Shown here in pieces: positions 1 to 12,835 of a stretch of 64,000 nt of DNA. The notes under the pieces are model-generated. The model made no database searches and was not told the DNA's origin. It saw only the letters and a list, made by a program, of their open reading frames with translations. How positions within the stretch are numbered: the first letter of the stretch is position 1; each line of letters begins with the position of its first letter. The stretch comes from Meandrina meandrites (lineage: Eukaryota; Cnidaria; Anthozoa; Scleractinia; Meandrinidae): contig OY855907.1 of assembly GCA_963693305.1 (NCBI GenBank), forward strand, positions 37,765,356 to 37,829,355, in the 5' to 3' direction. A program made the position numbers and the translations under genes.

Positions 1-195
1 TGGCCCATACTTCCCGGAGATTATGCCAGTAACTGTAGGAGTATTTTTACTCCCCACTGGATGAGATGCTAGTCCAATATAGGGTTACCCCCCAGCATTA
101 TTTTGCTGGTACCCATTTATACATCCAGGTGGAGAGAGGCACTATGAGAGTAAAGTATCTTGCCCAAGAACACAACAAAATGGCCCCGGCCAACT
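1..195 (-). repeat. SINE family B fragment, reverse orientation
   Basis: Reverse complement of the shared body found at 7262, 8322 and 23668: TTGTGTTCTTGGGCAAGATA, then CTCTCTCCACC.GG.TGTATAAATGGGTACC. The left end is cut by the window edge. It lies downstream of the last visible TTC39C-like exon, in the next intron or 3' flank. Confidence 0.65.
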
Positions 196-385
196 TGTGT
201 TAACTTACCTTTAAATTTAAGGGAAACTTTAAAATGATTGTTAACTTACAAAAATAGAAAACAGCACAGGGGTGAAAACAAACAGTATCAACGACAGTTA
301 AGATGAGGGAAGACCGACATTGATTTCGATCAACGAACAGATGTATTTTTCTTGATGAACTACGTTAACACACAAGCGTAGCTTG

Positions 386-591
386 AATTTCAGACGTCTT
401 CCTCTGGTTGCGCGCTCCTGGGAAAAGACGTCTGAACAAAATAGCCGCTAATGCCATCCGGTGATATCACTGCCCGAAAACCGGGTAGCGATTTTGATTG
501 GTTGATTTGATTCATGACGTCACCGGACGGCATTATTTTGTTGAGACGTCTTTTCTCGGGAGCGCGTGACCAGAGGAAGACGTCTCAAATT
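386..591. repeat. Palindromic MITE with GACGTCT ends
   Basis: The two halves are inverted repeats of each other: AATTTCAGACGTCTTCCTCT at the left and its near-complement ending GAAGACGTCTCAAATT at the right, with inner arms ending in CCGGTGA/TCACCGG. No coding capacity. It lies downstream of the exon at 667–705. The TIR core (GACGTCT plus AATGCCGTCC.GTGACGTCA) is related to that of the larger element at 22247–23432. Confidence 0.7.
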
Positions 592-666
592 GAGACTAAC
601 GCAAGTACAGCGAGGGTGTGCGATATCAGTCGTATCTAAACAATGCATAAAAGAAATTTAACTGAC

Positions 667-3600
667 CTTGACTCGTTTAAGCAGTTCTTCCCCTTTGGCA
701 CTCATCTGAAAGTTTAAAACGTTGTTTCTTATTAATTGCAGCGCATATGATCATATTCACTTGCACATTTGCGCACTACGATACTTGACAACTCAAACGT
801 ATTTCATATTTTATCCTGGGCGCCTAAATTTAATGAGCCGCCATCTCTCCACGCAGCGATCAAACGTACTACGCCTGCGCAGTTTCCACCAAAACTGTCC
901 CCGCTTTCAAAAATTTGCGAATTCTCCCCTCAAAACATTTACTGTTGACTTAAGCTTTCTTCGCCAAATATGCATAAAAAATTAATAACTGTTATCCACC
1001 AGCTTTGACGAACATCAAACCGACAGAGTCGTAAGCCGTGTTGCCGATTCCGCTTATGTTCCCGTGAGAGTCGCAGGCAGAAAAGAAGTACTCGGAGGGC
1101 CTGAGAACTAGCATTGTGATTGGTCTGTCCTTCCGCTTCTGCTTGCGAGTCCGTCAATCTAGTTTTCACTGGATCATAAGCGACGGAGTCATAAGCGAAA
1201 TCGGAAGAAAATTAAAACGTTCTGATTCTTCCGACTCCGATTCCGTCGAGCTTATGACTTCGATTACGACTCCAATTTTTGGTTTTCAGAAGGCTGTAAG
1301 CTTTCTTTCGACTCCGATTACTACTCCGACTCCGTCGCTTGTCAAAACCAACCTTAGGATTTTACGCTTTAAAATATGACAAAATTCAAAGTACGAAAGT
1401 TAAGGTGCTGATTTTTTGCGTTTAACCGCAGTATGGCTTATCACTGGTTCATCTCTCACCTTTTCGTCCTGTGCATAAAGAACACCAAGTTCATAAGTAG
1501 CGAAAGGTATCACGTGAGGATCTGGAGGACTGCGACCAGATTTGACCACGGCTTCCTGGAAATGCTGTCAATCAAACAAATACAACGGGATTGACATGCG
1601 TTTCTTTGCATACATGGCCAGCCAAAATCCAAGCCATTTTTTGAGCTAAAAGTTTCCAAGCACAAATTCAAGGCCTCGTTCCCAGGGCTTTTCCTTTCTT
1701 CTTTCCCGCCCGTCCCCACGAAGGGAAAAGTCCCCGGAACGAGGTTGAACGAGGACGATAACTCAGTTACCTGTTACCTATCTCTTTCCTGAAGTGTCAC
1801 AACATAAGGCCAAAGATATTAGTGTAATTTACGATTTAACTGAAATAAGAGAAAGATCAGAGAGCTTTCCAACGGATAAAAAAAAGAATCATCCTGAAAT
1901 AAACATTTCACTTTAGAACGAGAGTAGAGGGATGACAGCTGGGAGAGAGTTGACGCTACTTGCCTCAGCTGTTAAACTGGTTAGAAAACTGGTTCATCTG
2001 GTTTGACTAGAACGCAGGACAGTTGAAAGCTTCGCATGGGATCCGTCGCTCAAACGATAGCGACGATCTGAACTTTTTGCAACTCTCAATCTCAACTGAT
2101 CCGATAAATTTTCAATCAAGAAATTAAAAAACAGTATCTCATTTAAGTCGTACACACCTTAATAGCCAGGTCAGTTTTCTTGAGGACTTGGCAAGCTGAG
2201 CCTTGAATGAGCGACTTGAGAGGAACCAGATTCACGCTCACCTGACATACCTCTAGCGCTACAGTAAAACAAAGAGAAGCAGGAATAAATTTGTTATGTG
2301 TACCATGAGTAGTCAGACAGAGCAATTTGCGCCCTCGATACTCCCCCACCTCCACACCACCCCCGTACTTTCACATTTTTCATCGAAAGACTACTATAAT
2401 AGAGATCAGAACTGATTTATTTACAGTGTCCTCAATTAGCACAGCAGTGCTAAATACATTGACACTTAAATAAAGTGATTTATTATTTTATTTTTAGAAG
2501 GTGTGAATGACTCAGTTTTACAGCATTGGTGGACACCAGAAGGTCGAAGAGCGAGAGGGAGACCAAAGACCACTTGGAGATGGAAGGTTGAGAAAGAGAG
2601 AAACAAGGTGGGGTGGAAGAGCTGGGATTGGAATGTGGCCAAAGCGGTGGCACGGAACAGAGAGTGTTAGTCCAATAACGTGACGGCCTTATGTGCCTAC
2701 TGGCGCAACGAGAATTGATGATGATGAACTGTATCACAACAACGAGCTTACAGTTGCCTGAACGATGAACAAAGCCTTACCGGAAAGAATTCTATTTAAG
2801 ACAGTTTCACTGCAAGTATAGAGCGCTCTCCAGACATACAGGAGTTCTAATGCCAGTAACAGACAGTCAGCTTCTGATGGAGGAGATTTCTTGTACATAG
2901 CAGCCTGACAATAAAACAGAAAAAAATATTTACCACAGAGCGCTTTTACCGTGACCACCCCAAGTTATGTGTCTCGTTCTTTGAATTCAAGTCGGTATTT
3001 ACGTCACAAACACACACACACCACGCTTATCTCAAAATCTTGACTCAGCACCAGGGCATCACGCCCTTGCAAACAGCCAATCAGAATGAAGATGATATTC
3101 ACTCAACCAATCAGGTATCACGGCTGCTGGTACACGTTTGTCAACACTGGTAAGCGATAATCGGTTGTCACCCGATACACGTGACTTTTTTCCCGCGCTT
3201 TCCTGAATCTGATTGGTTCATTACGCTACTTCCTCCACTGTGATTGGCTGTAACTATTTTTCGTTTCACGTCAATCATTAGAATACTACTGCTCGGTAAA
3301 CCAAGAGAATTAAAACTTTGTTTATCAAACTAAAGAAAGCTTACCTTCCTCACGAGGAACTGCTCCAGAGGAGTTTTCTTTTTGACAAATTTAGGAACTA
3401 ATTTAAATTGTGCATGAGCCTCAGTTGTGCTACCTAAAATACCTATTGTGACTGGATGAGAAAAGAGCAACAATAGCGTCAATAATTAACAATTATTCAC
3501 CGCGGCTCAGTAAATATCCACTACTTTCACCGACACTGAGGTGAATAATTGTTTTAGTATATACCACACAAGTTGAATAACTAACGGACAAAAACATTAC

Positions 3601-6350
3601 TTTCGGTACACAAAGCGACGCGCGAAGCCATTTTGTTTCTTTTTGGCTGCTCAGAGGTGAATAGTACTTCGCTAATCACCTCCGAGTTAGCCAATCAGCA
3701 CGCGCGGAAAGCACTATTCACTTGTGTGGTATATACTAATTTGTTATATGCCATAAAATTGTAATGAATATCAAACAGACGGTGAAATATGAACCTGGTA
3801 AATGAAATGGCCTAGCTCATCAAGCACTTCACCGTAGTTCAGTGGTTAGAGAGCCCAGCCAGTATCTGGGAGGTCATGGGTTCAAATCCTGTTGAGGACT
3901 CAGATTTTTTCTTTGTCCCACGCTCGTGACAAAATGAACATTTCATATTTATCGTATACTAAGTAGGGAGTGGTCCCGTGGGCCCGGGGAGTGGTCATGC
4001 TGGATTGAACTAATGAAACCAACCACTGAGGAACTCACATAACTCAAGTATCACTTTTCTGCTCAGCGTTTGTCCCTGTCTTTTAGAGTCACATAATTTA
4101 AAGCTACATTTCTTTTATAAACCCTTTACTACGTCTCAAGAATGATCACAATCAAATTTCTCCTTGTAACATCAATAAATGCTCTATATCACACAGGCCA
4201 TGAGAATTTACCAAACAATAACTAACTGGTACTTTGCAAAATTCATGAAGACCATTATGGAAAATTTACATGTTGATCACGAGGATTTAAGACTTACCTC
4301 CACAGAGATAAGCATAGTAACTTTGCGACCACTTAGATTCTTCTTTGAGCCTAAAAATTACAAGAAATGATGTAAATGACAAGATTGCTTTCTTGTGCCG
4401 GCACTCGTCAGAGATTTAGCTAGGACAAGCATTGCTATCTATGGCTCTGTTCACCAGAATATACGTTTATTCGAAAACAAGCAGTTTTGAACATTTTAAT
4501 TTTCTGTGCACGCATAAACGAGGAAAAACGGTGATAATTTTCACCAAAAATGCTTTTCAAAGTGGATGTTTTTAAGAGAGATATTTGTCGTCATCTTCAT
4601 GTGGACAAAAACATAGTGCTTCAAAAACGTTACATCGCAATGTACCTTAGAAATGCTGGAAGAGCATATTCCCACTCAAGTCTTAACATATGGCACCATC
4701 CTAAATCAATCAAACAAAAATTCTGTTAGCACAAGGAACTGCCAATGCAAGTCAACATGCATGCCAAGCAAAATAACTGGAAGGAGCAGAAATGATGCTT
4801 GCAACCACTGGAAAGCACGGTAATGCATGCTTGCAACCACTGAAAGTGCAAGGGTATTGCAATCGGTGGAAAACACAAGAATATATCCACGTAACCGGTG
4901 GAAGCGCAGGAAAAAACAAAAGTAACCAGTGCATAGCGCTATTTGAAAAGGCAGAAACACATAGAGTCAGTCTTTAGAAAGCACGGGAAAAGTAACTTAC
5001 CAAGAAATCGCGACTGATTTTGGCCAAAAAGACAACGCCTTTATTCTTATTGGTTACAGTACAAGATTTTGAGCCAGCTATATATATATATTTAAATGCT
5101 TCAGCTCCATAATGTTTGGAAAAGAACTTAATTTTACAAAATATTCTTGAACACCCATGCACTCACCTATTTCATATTGACAAATGAGTGCTATTTCCTG
5201 CTGCTCTGTTGCTGAGCGCATGGCTTGATGGAATTCATCCAAAGCCTCCCCAATATGACCCTGAATAAAAAAAAACAAAGTAATGTAAAGCCTGCATCCG
5301 AAAACTTAAAACTAAAAATGCGATTACAGGTCTCCCACAAAGGCCACATTCTCAAATTTCATCAGTAAAATTATTCATCTCAGTAATATACTGAGTTTCC
5401 AATTCATAAAATAACAGAAATTCAATTTTATGATAGTTATTTGGCATCTAAATCGCCAAAATTCCCATACAAACTCTGTATTTTGTGAACTGCTTGCCCC
5501 ATTTGTAAAAATGGCTGAGTTTAGTAGCATATTTTTGGGAGTGGCTTTTTTCTGGGGGGAGGGAGCAAGGGGGTATTTTTGAACATGCTCAATATTGTGT
5601 CTTAATGAGAAATGGTACTTATAACTAACTCTGTACCTTAAGTCTTGATACAAGCCCCCTGAAGAACAGAAACACAGCAGAGCTTGGGTACTCATGGTAA
5701 GATTCTTCTAAGATAGCAGTTGCATTAGCCAGACCTGTGAAGCAGTTAAAAACTCATTAATCACCAACAGTCAACTTAAATTCAATACCTAACTCGGATC
5801 CCCCAACTCCACTCAGTAGACATCAAAATGTATGCAAGGTGTACAAATCCTACACAGTCTTTATACTCCTAGGAAACTGGTTTAACATGTTAGTTGTAGT
5901 CCTCTTAGATCTCCTGGCTGATAAAATGCAAAACACAGTTCAAAGTTCAGATTGCAGGTAAGGTTGGATAACTCATGTAGTCGGTTAGCAGCATCTTGCA
6001 AGGTCTCAGATTAATGGCTCGCTCCCCTTTGATGGAAAACTTAATTTGGAACAACAGCAACTGGTGCCCCTAGTTCCAAAGACATAAGCAACTGCCACAC
6101 TAGAGGACCAGTAGAATTACAACATTACAAGAAACTGTTCAGGGCTGCAAAAAACAGTCTGACATCGGACAATGGTCAACCGATGTTCTGCATTGACAAA
6201 GCATTAGATTAGCAGGTTCGCATATCAAGCAGTACTTAAATATGACATCCGCCCTCACTTTTGCTTTGTCCGATCAAAATGGTGACTTAGCTGGACACAT
6301 GTCCTTTTAAGTAAAAAAAAATTATTTGCAGCCCTACTGTTACACTACTG

Positions 6351-6420
<70 letters not shown>

Positions 6421-9400
6421 CTTTATTGAGGACTTTTCATAACAAACCTTCCTCATTGCTCCCTTCATCAAGTGCAACAAACGGTCGAATAACAGCATGA
6501 TACCACAGCAAAGTAAGTCTGAAATTAATACAAAGGTGCATCAAGGTAACATGCATTTATTGAAAGTGAGGTGTAAGCATATTTTATCACCATCACATAA
6601 AATTGTCAGCATCACTTAAATTGCCATGAATGGTGCAGTGGTGTGAGAGCTTGCTGCTCACCAATGTGGCCTGGGCTCGAATTCTGGCCCGGTGTTACTC
6701 ATTAAGTTTGTTGTTGGTTCTTGTCTTGATCCCTAGGATTTTGCTCTGGTTTCTAGAATTTTCCTTCCTCTGCAAAAACCAACACTTCCAAATCCCAATT
6801 CAATCAGGATTTGACTGTCCCACAAGCTTCTAGCTTAAAACACAACCATGTATATATGAAGGTAATGTTTTTTATTCACCTTGCTACTGGTGCTTTCATG
6901 TCCTCGCTCTGACTTGCTAAGTTCAATGCCTGGACTCCGACATCCCTGTTTCCTGAGAATCCAAGAAGATGGCAGAACTTAAGCAGCTTGGGCGGCACAA
7001 GCGAGATAGCTAAATGAAACAGACCATAGCCACAGGACACAGCAGACTGGAGGTGCTTCAGTGCCTCAGGACTGACTGTTGCAGGTGAAAGCTTGCCCTG
7101 TGCCCCCTCATCGATGGTGAGACCGTCCAGGGGGGACACCACGTCCTCGGGGTCCAGTGGTGAGACCACACCTGTTCCTTCAGACTACAAAAAAAAATTA
7201 ATAGATGTATTCATCTATGAAAGCAAAGTTTTTAATAAATAATACTGCAGAGAGTTAAGGGACTATTTGTGGGAGACGTGGTGGCCTTAAGGTCCAAGCT
7301 GTGGCCAGGGTCATTGCGTTGTGTTCTTGGGCAAGACACTTCATTTCCACAGAGCCTCTCTCCACCCAGGTGTATAAATGGCTACATGCAAATTTAACTA
7401 ATACTAGGGACAACTCTCAGATGGACAAGCATCCCATCCAGCAAGGAGTAGAAATACTTCTTGTCAGTTAATGCTATAAAAACCAGGATATGCCCTGGCA
7501 TGTACCGGTAAGGGATACTTGGCCCAATGCAAACTTTATGAATCCTTTGAAAAATGCCTGATAAAATTAAAGGAAGATGATGGGACCAGATGGCAGTAAA
7601 TGTATGGTCGGTTTTGGAAGGATGGAAGCAGTAGAGCAGGGAGACTGTGTACATTTACAGCCAGGATAACATTGAAGGAGGTATGCAGAAAGAATAAAGG
7701 CCATGATAGAATGTGGCTGGAATAAAGTGGAAATGATAGCCACAGAAAGAACCTAACTCAGCAGGATGAACATATGTACATAGCCCCTTAATTCAACTAT
7801 TGACATGAAAACAAAGGAAATTAAATGTCTAATTTATAATACCTCATCAAGAGCTTCTTCAACATCATCCAGACCAGCCTCCATTGCCCCATTCTTGTCA
7901 CACCTCAGTTCCGGGGCCCAGGCCAAGAATGGTCCACCAATGGCACTTATTTCACAGTAACACTTATCATACAGCTTCCATGCCCGTCGCATCAGATATC
8001 CACCCTTGATGTAATCAGTTATGCCTGCAATTAGAGAAGCCATACCTATCACTTCAACTGCAATAAGTTGTTATTGACTGATTGGGAGGGCTGGATTGTT
8101 TGGTTCAAGAATTCGATCCAGACAACATTCTGCGCAAAGCTACTCCATTAATACATTTTGAAACGTTTGTTCAGAAAACAAGGTTCAAAGTTAGAAAAAC
8201 TATGTTTTTGTTTGGGTCAAAAATATGGCTGTAAAAACTGTACTTACATGTAACAACATGGTCACAAGGCCAGGCTCCTGGCACAGTATGACTGACAAGA
8301 ACAATATTTACCGTATTATGATGCATAATGGCCTTATTGTTAGTGCACTGGACTACTGGCCAAGCCTTGGCCAGGGTCACTACGTTGTGTTCTGGGCAAG
8401 ACACTTTACTTTCACTGAGCGCCTCTCTCCACCCAGGTGTATAAATGGGTGCTGGGGGCTTAACCCTGCGATGGACTACCATCCCCTTCCATCGTATCAA
8501 GGGGGAGGGGAGTAAAAATACTCCAAGTCACTAAATGTTATGTATACTGGGAAAAGCTTCAGCAAGATGGGTAATTTTGGCCTCACAAAGACTTTTATAC
8601 TAATTTTACCTTGTTTGAGGAATGTCAGAAGAGCCATATAGAGCTCACAGTCAGCATACAAAATCTGCCTCATCAACATCTCGTCGAGGCCAAGTTCAGC
8701 ACCCTTCCTGGCATTTTCTACATAGCAAATCCTCTGAGCTCTCTTGAGGTTTTCAAGAGCTCTGTCCAGTTGGTCATCTTCAAATGTAAGGATTGCTTGC
8801 TGGTAAGAGAACAAAAAGGTAAGTGTTATCAACCCTCCAGGTTAAGACCATTTAAGTTGCAATGGCAACTAAAATTTTGGAGCTGACGACTAATTTGGAA
8901 CCAAAGTCGCCAGCCTGGCGACTAGAATTGAGATACAGGATTGAAAGCGTGAGCTTAATTTGGTGACTAAAATTTTTCACTGGCGACCAAACTTGAGCAG
9001 TCGGTGGCCAAATGGCCACTAAGGAAAAAAATAAACTTGGAGGGTTGGTCATGATGAAAATTACTAGAGACATCCCTTGTGCTGTGTGTATTTTGTAAGT
9101 TACTGCATCGTCACAGTGTTTCTCCTGGGGGGTGGAGAGAGGGGATGACACTTGGTGCAGGTGTTGGTGATAGCTGGTTCTCAAAACCCTGTTTCATACT
9201 TTATATCTTCAATCTGTATAGTACATGTAATGATGAAAATTAGTAGAGACATTCCTTGTGCTACACATGTTTATGGTAAGATACTAATATACCATCAATT
9301 GAAAGTGTTTCTCCTGGGAGGATGGGAGAGCAAACAACACAAGTAATCTTGGTGCGAAAGTGAAATCTGGTTCTTGAAAACCTATTTCATATTTTACCTC

Positions 9401-12400
9401 AATCTACAATCTGTAGGGTACATTGCACAGTACATGTACACGACTTTTGTACATGTATATGGCATATGCCATCTTATAAAATCTGTATACTACCTCAGAA
9501 CTAAAATTGCATTTGTACCTCATTTTCTTTGTTTCTTTGCTTCTTTATACATGTAGACAATGAAAATTTATAAAAATGTTCACTGATACTAAAAGTTGAT
9601 CTCTTGTCATTTCCCCTTAAAAAGCCTATGATATCATGTTTCAGACCATAAATGAAAGAGTTTGAGACTACAAATGAATGAGTTTCACACTAACGACAGT
9701 CATTGGGGCAAGGTGACAAAATTATGCCGGTGGCGCACAGTGTATCCTTTCAATCTATGAAGGGTCATTTATGTTTTTGAAATGCAGTTAAGCCCCGTCA
9801 CTAATTAAGCTTGATTTTTTTTTAATTATCTTACGGACATGACTCTACAAGCAAAAACGACAAATTGACCTGACAGACTGTTATCTTACTCACCACAAAG
9901 TCGACCATCCCAGAGCCTGCACTCATAAGTGGGGAGCCATTACTAATGGAAACACAAACAACACATTAAATTTATATTAACAACAACATCACAAAATGCC
10001 TGTGACATCCAGGAGCTTCCACTATTGGCAGCCAGCTCCTAGGTGGAGACTGCTCCCATGGCTGGCAAAATCCTGGCAACCCAGCCATGAGTCCCCAATC
10101 AGAAGGGAGGACAGGCACTTGTTGTATTGAGTTAACAGTGGAAAAGACGGAGGGAAATGGAATGTCAATCACTCTGCTGTGGATATTGTAAGAAGTATCT
10201 TTTCCTTTTGCAGAGCTTGAGCGTATGTGATGCCTTATTCGGGCAAAGGTGATGACATCAACAGTGGAACAAAGGCAAACACTGTCTTGTCATGCCAGTT
10301 TTGGCTGGCACAGGTGCCAACGGTTACTGTAATTTTGTTTTATAAAATTTTATAACAAAATTTTATCCCTAAAATTATTGTTAGTAGTAGTAGTAGTAAT
10401 CTTTATTAAGTGTCAATCATTCTAGCATTTTACACACTAATTGGTGACACTAATTAAAAAAAGACTAAGAAAAACATGAAAATTTTGTAAAAACTGAAAC
10501 CCTTATTCTAAATAAAACTCTAGTTACAAACCTACTTAAAAACATACACTGATTACATAATTACGATCACTTTCTAAATTAACTATTGCATAAATGACAG
10601 TTCTTACAGCCCCCATCTTCAATTAAGTACGTTAAGTCTCTTTTCCTTATCTGACATTTAAAAGTATTCACACTATCTACACCATGTTCCTCCTTTGTCA
10701 ACTTGGACCGCAAAAAAGGCCCAAAATATTTCAGAGAATGTTTCCTGTACTTAATAGTGTTAAAGCGTGGTAGGGTAAACTCGGAATTCCTTAAGTTGTA
10801 TCGTTTCTCTCTTTCCCCATTTTGGCTGAAGAGGTCTTGTAAATACTTGATGCATTGGTGATAGAAGAATTTAAATGCTAAAAATACCAACTAAGGTTTT
10901 GTAAACAGAAACCAATTTCATTGTCATAACTATGGTAAACAAAACCAACATAATTAGCTATTGTTTGAGACTGTAGGTAAACAAGGAACCCCAAAAATCA
11001 TTCACAACCTTTTGGCCATGCTATCAATTTTCTAACTGACGTATTTAGTACTGAGAAATGAAATCTAGCTATCAAATAAAATGTTTGATGCTTTGTCTTC
11101 CACATTCACTGATAGAAAGATTGTGTGTTGCTTGAACAGCATTGCCCATCTGACCACAATGCAATCAGAAATTATTAATCTTTGATCACTTAAAGCTTTT
11201 CCATTTAACAATACAGAGACACAATTTCCTTCCCCCCCCCCCCCCCCCCCATCAAAAACATATTAGGCAAAAAATACATGTACATGTATAAAAGGCAAGT
11301 TGATAGTAATATAAATTCGAAAAATTACCTCCAAAAGGAAGGGAAATGAATACATTGTCAGTATAAATATCATTAATGTAAGAGGCAGTTCTAAGTCCAC
11401 TTTGGATTAAATTCATTTTTCAATTTACTTCATTTGTCAATTAAGACCTTATCTTACAAAATGTTTTGATGTTATGTATGGCAAAAACAAACTACATGAC
11501 TTGTTGTATAAACTCCACGATTAATAATTATTGTATAATATCTTCGTATTTAAAATATCTGCAATGAGTACAGATTAATACAGGAAATATGTTAATGATC
11601 ACCCAATAATCTATGCAACCTTTTCATCATTTAATTTGCTCTTCTTGAATTTAATCGACTTAAAAATTTCACACAATTAAACAAATAGAATTTACTTTCG
11701 CGGGAAATATTTACAAAATGTTGAATCCTTGAAATATTTGTCAGGTTATGTAAAGGGAATTGAATGGTTATTTGAAGGCTAGACGAAGCTCAGATCTGAT
11801 TTCTTTTTCTTGGTTACGCAGTGCGTAGGCACAAAATTCTTAATTCATGAATTTTTTATGTACCCTTATGAAAACTACTTCTTCTTCTGCAAGATGAGGT
11901 TTGTGAAACATGATAACAAAATTTCCTGCTGTTAAATGTTTTGTCTTCGAATATCAAGATTCTAGATAAAGCAAGACCCTTTCGTGTTTAACAAATGGTA
12001 GCTTTTCCGAGCAATGATGGAAGGTTGTGTTTCTCACGAAGTCCACCCCTTCACAACTCACCCAATAAGACTTTGTGCATGGCGACAATTTGCAAAAGCA
12101 AAGGTTTTCAGGGGGCGAAATATTGCGATCAAATTTTCACTCTGATAGTAATTTATTCGCCAAAAAAGGTTTAAACCGAAGTTAAACATTTAGCCCACCA
12201 AGTGAGAAATAGATAGTGTTTTAGCAACAACTAGAACTGAATATTATGCGTAAAAAAACACCGGTTTGAACAAGTAAAATAATCGAGAATCTGCAGACGG
12301 CGGAGAAAAATAAACATCACACTTCGTCCACAAGGAGTGAGCCGGTCCGTGAGTATTTAACACAAATTGCACAACACATGCGGATTATTAATAACAAAAA

Positions 12401-12581
12401 GCCCTTTATACCAAATATTTTGAGTGATATTATACCTGTGACTTCGAAAAAGCTTTTGTGATTCTTCAAATCCATTGTTCAGGAGCAGATTTATCCCATC
12501 TCGCGCGAGACCATGATATTCCCAGAAGCCCGGCGATGTTTTTGAGTTTGCATCCATGCACTCATTCCTGGAGGGATTCAT
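667..12581 (-). CDS. TTC39C: TTC39C-like tetratricopeptide repeat protein (3' end off window)
   Basis: Exons in transcript order: 12581–12436, 9942–9894, 8799–8610, 8024–7843, 7184–6880, 6518–6448, 5734–5637, 5260–5167, 4700–4646, 4350–4298, 3433–3345, 2904–2781, 2258–2158, 1555–1460, 705–667. Every junction has AG/GT and phase carries through 1692 nt (564 codons). Family traits seen: N-terminal GINLLLNNGFEES, then LTFEDDQLDRA, DYIKGGYLMRRAWKLY, SCGYGLFHLAISLVPPKLL, DMKAPVARLTLLWYHAVIRP, YEIGGWCHM, LKEESKWSQSYYAYL, ALELLYVWRAL and FATYELGVLY. These match the Iml2/TTC39 family, and the C subtype best. Human TTC39C is about 583 residues, so only a last exon of roughly 25 residues should be missing to the left. 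Oddities: several very short exons (39–55 nt) and an acidic insert with the repeat VVSPLD in exon 5. The start is the ATG at 12581. The molecular role of the family is poorly known; TPRs suggest protein binding. Confidence 0.9.
1180..1345. repeat. Degenerate GACTCCG-type low-complexity repeat
   Basis: Variants of GACTCCGATTCCG and GCGACGGAGTC recur at roughly 6-bp periodicity (for example 1238, 1300, 1326), together with AAGCGACGGAGT at 1188. It lies in an intron of the TTC39C-like gene. No gene is seen in it. Confidence 0.5.
1674..1744. repeat. Short foldback with CCTCGTTCC ends
   Basis: Begins CCTCGTTCCCAGGGCTTTTC and ends GAAAAGTCCCCGGAACGAGG, the inverted complement with one mismatch. 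A 71-bp intronic hairpin. Confidence 0.5.
2500..2730 (+). mobile_element. 3' fragment of a non-LTR retrotransposon (LINE)
   Basis: The plus strand encodes RGRPKTTWRWKVEKERNKVG and then WKSWDWNVAKAVARNRE before a stop. This is the typical C-terminal tail of a LINE polyprotein (RGRP.TTWRR..EKE pattern). The region ends in a GATGATGATGAA tail, as in many such elements. It is a 5'-truncated relic, inserted antisense in an intron of the TTC39C-like gene. Confidence 0.7.
3555..3738. repeat. MITE with TAGTATATACCACACAAGT termini
   Basis: Exact terminal inverted repeats: TAGTATATACCACACAAGT at the left and ACTTGTGTGGTATATACTA at the right, 184 bp in all, in an intron of the TTC39C-like gene. A TA target duplication (Tc1/mariner style) is possible but not provable, because TA is also the element's end. 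Confidence 0.65.
3828..3905 (+). repeat. tRNA-like sequence (SINE head or tRNA relic)
   Basis: Contains an A-box-like TAGTTCAGTGGTTAGAG and a B-box-like GGTTCAAATCC at tRNA spacing. The acceptor stem does not pair, so it is not a functional tRNA. Probably the head of a tRNA-derived SINE. Confidence 0.5.
6346..6417. repeat. (AAT)n microsatellite
   Basis: About 24 AAT units. The following ACTTTATTGAGGACTTTTCA is also found near 59005, next to another (AAT)n tract, suggesting these tracts are tails of the same retroelement 3' end. Confidence 0.85.
6622..6832 (+). mobile_element. SINE family A copy
   Basis: tRNA-like head (TGGTGCAGTGGTGTGAGAG, B box GGCTCGAATTC) followed by a body with GTTTGTTGTTGGTTCTTG and AAAAACCAACACTTCCAAAT. 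The same body occurs at 15398–15547 and, reversed, at 59262–59489. Confidence 0.65.
7262..7530 (+). mobile_element. SINE family B copy
   Basis: Head with GACGTGGTGGCC, body with GTTGTGTTCTTGGGCAAGAC, CCTCTCTCCACCCAGG and TGTATAAATGG, then GCATCCCATCCAGCAAGGAG. Matches copies at 8322 and 23668. Intronic in the TTC39C-like gene. Confidence 0.65.
8322..8560 (+). mobile_element. SINE family B copy
   Basis: Same body as at 7262: CTACGTTGTGTTCTGGGCAA, GCGCCTCTCTCCACCCAGG, TGTATAAATGGGTGCTGGGG, CTGCGATGGACTACCATCCC. Intronic, antisense to the TTC39C-like gene, just 3' of its third coding exon. Confidence 0.65.
8834..9048. repeat. MITE with CAACCCTCCA termini, copy 1
   Basis: Ends CAACCCTCCAGGTT and AACTTGGAGGGTTG are inverted repeats. 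About 215 bp. It shares its length and most of its interior with the copy at 17234–17455, including GGTGGCCAAATGGCCACTAA near the right end. Confidence 0.7.
9051..9423. repeat. Two-unit tandem duplication of about 180 bp
   Basis: ATGATGAAAATTA.TAGAGAC starts at 9051 and again at 9230, and both units continue through GTGTTTCTCCTGGG and CTGGTTCT.. to CAATCTGTA. The two units have diverged. Intronic. Confidence 0.6.
10370..10890 (-). mobile_element. 3' fragment of a CR1/L2-like LINE
   Basis: The minus strand (10890–10579) encodes a C-terminal reverse-transcriptase-polyprotein tail with YNLRNSEFTLPRFNT, SLKYFGPFLRSKL and TFKCQIRKRDL, patterns common at the ends of CR1/L2-type retrotransposons. 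It ends in a TAC/TACTAC repeat (10379–10400) that fits a LINE 3' tail. 5'-truncated. Intronic, in the same orientation as the TTC39C-like gene. Confidence 0.65.
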
Positions 12582-12835
12582 AGGGTCAGCACTGTGGTTA
12601 TTTCAATAAATGCATGCGGATTTGGTCATCAAAACGCTGGGGCTTTCCGCACATCTCGCGCCATGTTTTGATTTTGCAGCATTTTGTTGTAAGAGAAGCT
12701 GAGAAGTGCAAGGCGCTCTTTGATTGGCTGGCTGATTCGCTTGAGTGCTTCCGAAAATAGCCGAGCAATTTCCGAGTCTATACGAAAATTACACGACTTC
12801 AATGACAGTATTATGGGATTCACCCGCAATTCAAG
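12582..12835. promoter_or_regulatory. Divergent promoter between TTC39C-like gene and UQCRB
   Basis: Only 254 bp separate the two outward-facing start codons, so both 5' UTRs and core promoters must lie here or overlap. An inverted CCAAT box (ATTGG) lies at 12723–12727. A YY1-like motif, AAGATGGC, overlaps the UQCRB start codon at 12833–12840; such sites at the ATG are common in housekeeping and mitochondrial genes. No TATA box is evident. Shared use by both genes is inferred from geometry. Confidence 0.65.

Noticed and set aside
5085..5167. Region after the eighth TTC39C-like exon and 5020–4982, considered as the next exon
   Set aside because: The exon at 4700–4646 (WCHMLRLEWEYALPAFL) fits the family sequence and phase exactly, making the earlier candidates unnecessary.
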